Shown here: positions 2,910 through 5,356 of the stretch, piece after piece | Position numbering within the stretch: position 1 is the first letter of the stretch | Layout: each line of letters begins with the position of its first letter | NCBI GenBank assembly: GCA_031268125.1 | Contig: JAIRXT010000067.1 | Span: forward strand, 1-5,356 | Source of the DNA: Treponema sp. | Lineage (GTDB): Bacteria > Spirochaetota > Spirochaetia > Treponematales > Breznakiellaceae | Length of the DNA: 5,356 bases | Reading direction: 5' to 3' | Translations under genes and position numbers: made by a program | The notes under the pieces: generated by a model | What the model saw: only the letters and a program-made list of their open reading frames with translations | Told to the model about the DNA's origin: nothing | Databases searched by the model: none

Positions 2910-5356
2910 GTGCTTGATATTAATATCAGCGATGTTCTCAATGTTTTAAGGCTGTGCGCCCCTTATTTGATTGCTCTGGGTATTGTCGCCGTCGCGGCAG
3001 TAGCGGCTATCATCGCCGTCCGCAAAAAGCCGGGGGCCGTCAAGGGACTTATCCGGGGCCAGGCGGTAACGGCCATCGTGCTGGGGCTGGTTATCGTGGT
3101 TAACCTCATCTGCTTCGGCCCTATGGCAACCCTGCTCACCCTGGTTTCCGGCAAGGGAGTTATCGATGAGGCAACCAGCGAGGAAGCCAAGGCCCTTACC
3201 GAGCGGATCGCGGAAGAAGGGATCGTGCTCCTGGAGAACAAGGGCGGGCTTCTGCCCCTGAGCGGGTCCAGCCTGAACGTGTTCGGCTGGGCTTCCGTCA
3301 ATCCCTGCTACGGCGGCACCGGCTCCGGCGCGTTGAACGCGGCGTATCCGGTGGTAAGCCTTCTGGAGGGCCTTGAAAACTCAGGCTTCACGCTGAACGC
3401 GGAGCTTTCCCGCTTTTATACCGCCTACCGTGCGGATCGTCCCGAAGTCGGTATGTGGGCGCAGGACTGGACCCTGCCGGAACCTCCCGCGGAGACCTAC
3501 CCCGCGGCGCTGCTGGATAACGCCAAAAGGTTCTCCGGCACGGCCCTGGTGGTGATTACCCGTGTGGGCGGCGAAGGCGCGGACCTGCCCCGCGACTTGA
3601 GCGCGGTTACCTTTACCGGCAATTCCACCCGTTACCAGGAGTTTGGCGCCGGCGAGCACTACCTCGAACTCAGCAGGAGCGAGCGGGACCTTATCGACCT
3701 GGTGTGCACGAACTTTAACGACGTTATCGTGGTGTACAACGGGGCCAACGCCTTTGAGCTGGGCTTTGTGCAGGAATATCCGCAGATCAAAGGCGCCCTC
3801 TGGTGCCCCGGAACTGGGCAGACCGGCTTCAACGGGCTGGGGGCGATTCTCAGGGGCGCAGCCAATCCTTCGGGCAAAACCGCCGACACCTTTGTATACG
3901 ACCTGGACAATACTCCCTGGTCCCGCAATATCGGCAATTTCATCTATGACAACATGGATGAATTCAGCGCGCCCGATGCCTTTGGCGGCTCTGCTCCTCT
4001 TATCCCCACTTTTGTGAACTATGTTGAAGGCATTTATGTAGGCTACCGGTTTTACGAAACCGCCGCCGAGGAAGGGCTTATCGACTACGGCAAAACCGTG
4101 CAGTACCCCTTTGGCTACGGCCTTTCTTACACAAGCTTCTCCCAGACGATGGGCGATCTGCGTATCGACGCGCAGGGAAACATCGCCTTTGACGTAACCG
4201 TAACCAACACGGGTTCCGTTGCCGGAAAAGACGTGGTGGAAGTGTACTCTACCCCGCCCTACACCAATGGCGGTATCGAGAAAGCCTCCGCCAACCTTGC
4301 GGCATTCGACAAGACCGGACTGCTCCGGCCCGGCGCATCGGAAACGGTGAGCATCCGTCTCAAGGCTGAAGACCTGGCATCCTATGACGAATCGGGCGAA
4401 GGCGCGTATATCCTGGAGGCGGGGAACTACCGGCTTTCGATCCGTGCCGACTCCCACACCGTCCTTGACGAGCGGACGTTTACGGTTGATTCAGACGTTG
4501 TGTACCGGGACGGCAGCAAGCGTTCCACCGATAAGGTTGTGGCGCAAAACCGCTTCTCGACCGCCCGCGGGGATGTTACCTATCTGTCCCGTGCAAATCA
4601 CTTTGCCAACTATGCGGCCGCCACCGCCGCGCCTTCTTCCTATACCATGAGCGCCCGGGATAAGGCGTTGTTTATTGCCAACCCCAACTACGACCCGGCA
4701 TCGCACAATAACCCCGCCGATGTCATGCCCGTTACCGGCGCAAAGAACAACCGGGTACTGGCAAGTCTGCGGGGCTTGAACTACGACGACCCCGCCTGGG
4801 AACCCCTGCTGGATCAACTGACCGTGCAGGACATGAACACCCTTATCTCCCTGGCCGGCTACCAGACCACCGCACTGTCCAGCGTGGACAAGTACGCCAC
4901 CGTGGACTGCGACGGGCCTTCGTCCATCAACAACAACTTTACCGGGGTCGGTTCCATCGGCTTTCCGGCGGTTACGCTGCTTGCCTGCACCTGGAACCAG
5001 GATCTGGCCAGAGACTACGGCGAAAGCATCGGCAAGATGGCGAACGAGATGAACGTATCCGGCTGGTATGCCCCGGCCATGAACAACCACCGTTCCGCGT
5101 TTGCGGGCCGCAACTTTGAGTATTACTCCGAAGACGGCCTCCTGGCGGGAAAACTGGCGGCCCAGGCGGTAGCCGGCGCGGAAACGTACGGGGTCTACGC
5201 CTACATCAAGCACTACGCCCTGAACGACCAGGAACAAAACCGGGCCAATATGCTCGTTACCTGGTCCACCGAGCAGGCGATCCGGGAAATATACCTGCGG
5301 CCCTTTGAGCTGGCCGTAAAAGAAGGGAAGGCCAAGGCGGTTATGTCGGCCTTTAA
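2910..5356 (+). CDS. membrane-anchored GH3 beta-glucosidase-like enzyme with permuted domains, 3' end outside window
   Basis: The frame starts at a GTG with GAGGAGG eight bases before it and stays open to the window end (815 codons). Two membrane helices (about 17-37 and 52-70) are joined by a basic loop (R38, K39, K40, K45, R49), which predicts the loop inside and the enzyme outside the cell membrane. Next comes the GH3 C-terminal-type domain: 'EEGIVLLENKGGLLPL' at about 102-117, GEGAD at 221-225 with Glu222 the likely acid/base, and YPFGYGLSYT from 399. A fibronectin-III-like domain follows (about 420-528, with DLASYD at 488-493). Only then comes the catalytic barrel, from about 620: DGP at 668-670, GRNFEYYSED at 733-742 and KHYALNDQE from 767, all glucose-binding motifs of the family. 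The frame is cut right after MSAF, so the nucleophile Asp is not seen. This order is the reverse of classic GH3 enzymes. Hydrolysis of beta-glucosides is likely but unproven, since GH3 also includes xylosidases. Confidence 0.92.
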   Translation, partial: MLDINISDVLNVLRLCAPYLIALGIVAVAAVAAIIAVRKKPGAVKGLIRGQAVTAIVLGLVIVVNLICFGPMATLLTLVSGKGVIDEATSEEAKALTERIAEEGIVLLENKGGLLPLSGSSLNVFGWASVNPCYGGTGSGALNAAYPVVSLLEGLENSGFTLNAELSRFYTAYRADRPEVGMWAQDWTLPEPPAETYPAALLDNAKRFSGTALVVITRVGGEGADLPRDLSAVTFTGNSTRYQEFGAGEHYLELSRSERDLIDLVCTNFNDVIVVYNGANAFELGFVQEYPQIKGALWCPGTGQTGFNGLGAILRGAANPSGKTADTFVYDLDNTPWSRNIGNFIYDNMDEFSAPDAFGGSAPLIPTFVNYVEGIYVGYRFYETAAEEGLIDYGKTVQYPFGYGLSYTSFSQTMGDLRIDAQGNIAFDVTVTNTGSVAGKDVVEVYSTPPYTNGGIEKASANLAAFDKTGLLRPGASETVSIRLKAEDLASYDESGEGAYILEAGNYRLSIRADSHTVLDERTFTVDSDVVYRDGSKRSTDKVVAQNRFSTARGDVTYLSRANHFANYAAATAAPSSYTMSARDKALFIANPNYDPASHNNPADVMPVTGAKNNRVLASLRGLNYDDPAWEPLLDQLTVQDMNTLISLAGYQTTALSSVDKYATVDCDGPSSINNNFTGVGSIGFPAVTLLACTWNQDLARDYGESIGKMANEMNVSGWYAPAMNNHRSAFAGRNFEYYSEDGLLAGKLAAQAVAGAETYGVYAYIKHYALNDQEQNRANMLVTWSTEQAIREIYLRPFELAVKEGKAKAVMSAF

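Noticed and set aside
3381..4457. 358-codon open frame on the - strand inside the glycosidase gene
   Set aside because: The + strand frame has a continuous series of GH3 motifs here. The antisense frame is open because of GC-rich codon use and has no recognisable domain or ribosome binding site.
4491..5237. 248-codon - strand open frame over the catalytic barrel region
   Set aside because: It has the same cause. The + strand encodes DGP, GRNFEYYSED and KHYALNDQE over this stretch, while the antisense peptide is low-complexity Gly/Val/Arg-rich.

Overview
The window is a piece of a bacterial carbohydrate-uptake locus, read entirely on the + strand. In order it holds the tail of a sugar-binding protein, two CUT1-type ABC permeases (MalF-like and MalG-like), and the first 815 codons of a membrane-anchored family 3 glycoside hydrolase whose domains are in permuted order. 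No ATPase gene is present, so the transporter probably borrows one encoded elsewhere, as is common for CUT1 systems. The organism cannot be fixed from this sequence. Mid-range G+C (about 46% in sampled permease sequence, about 60% in the glycosidase), purine-rich ribosome binding sites and a polysaccharide-type locus would suit a gut-associated anaerobe such as a Treponema-like spirochaete or a clostridial relative. That is a guess.

Layout: 2-394, end of the binding protein; 395-527, spacer with two stem-loops; 528-1394, permease 1; 1395-1818, a 424-base spacer crowded with structured repeats; 1819-2649, permease 2; 2650-2909, spacer with a solo repeat end, a terminator and the glycosidase leader; 2910-5356, the glycosidase, cut by the window end before its nucleophile.

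The most notable part is the spacer between the permeases. A 242-base non-autonomous element (1415-1656) has 17-base perfect terminal inverted repeats and is flanked by a perfect 10-base target duplication, so it looks like a MITE. Removing it and one copy of the duplication restores a 15-pair stem-loop that starts at the permease 1 stop codon, so the element landed in the apex of a hairpin. Just downstream lie an intrinsic-terminator-like hairpin (1689-1710) and a second, unrelated palindrome (1722-1791). That palindrome is built like two head-to-head REP units and can fold in two mutually exclusive ways. A third segment resembling the MITE end is built into the terminator region after permease 2.

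Inferred function: the glycosidase, held outside the membrane by a two-helix hairpin, would trim oligosaccharides or glucosides. The binding protein and two permeases would import the products. The repeats between the permease genes probably alter how much transcript reaches permease 2.
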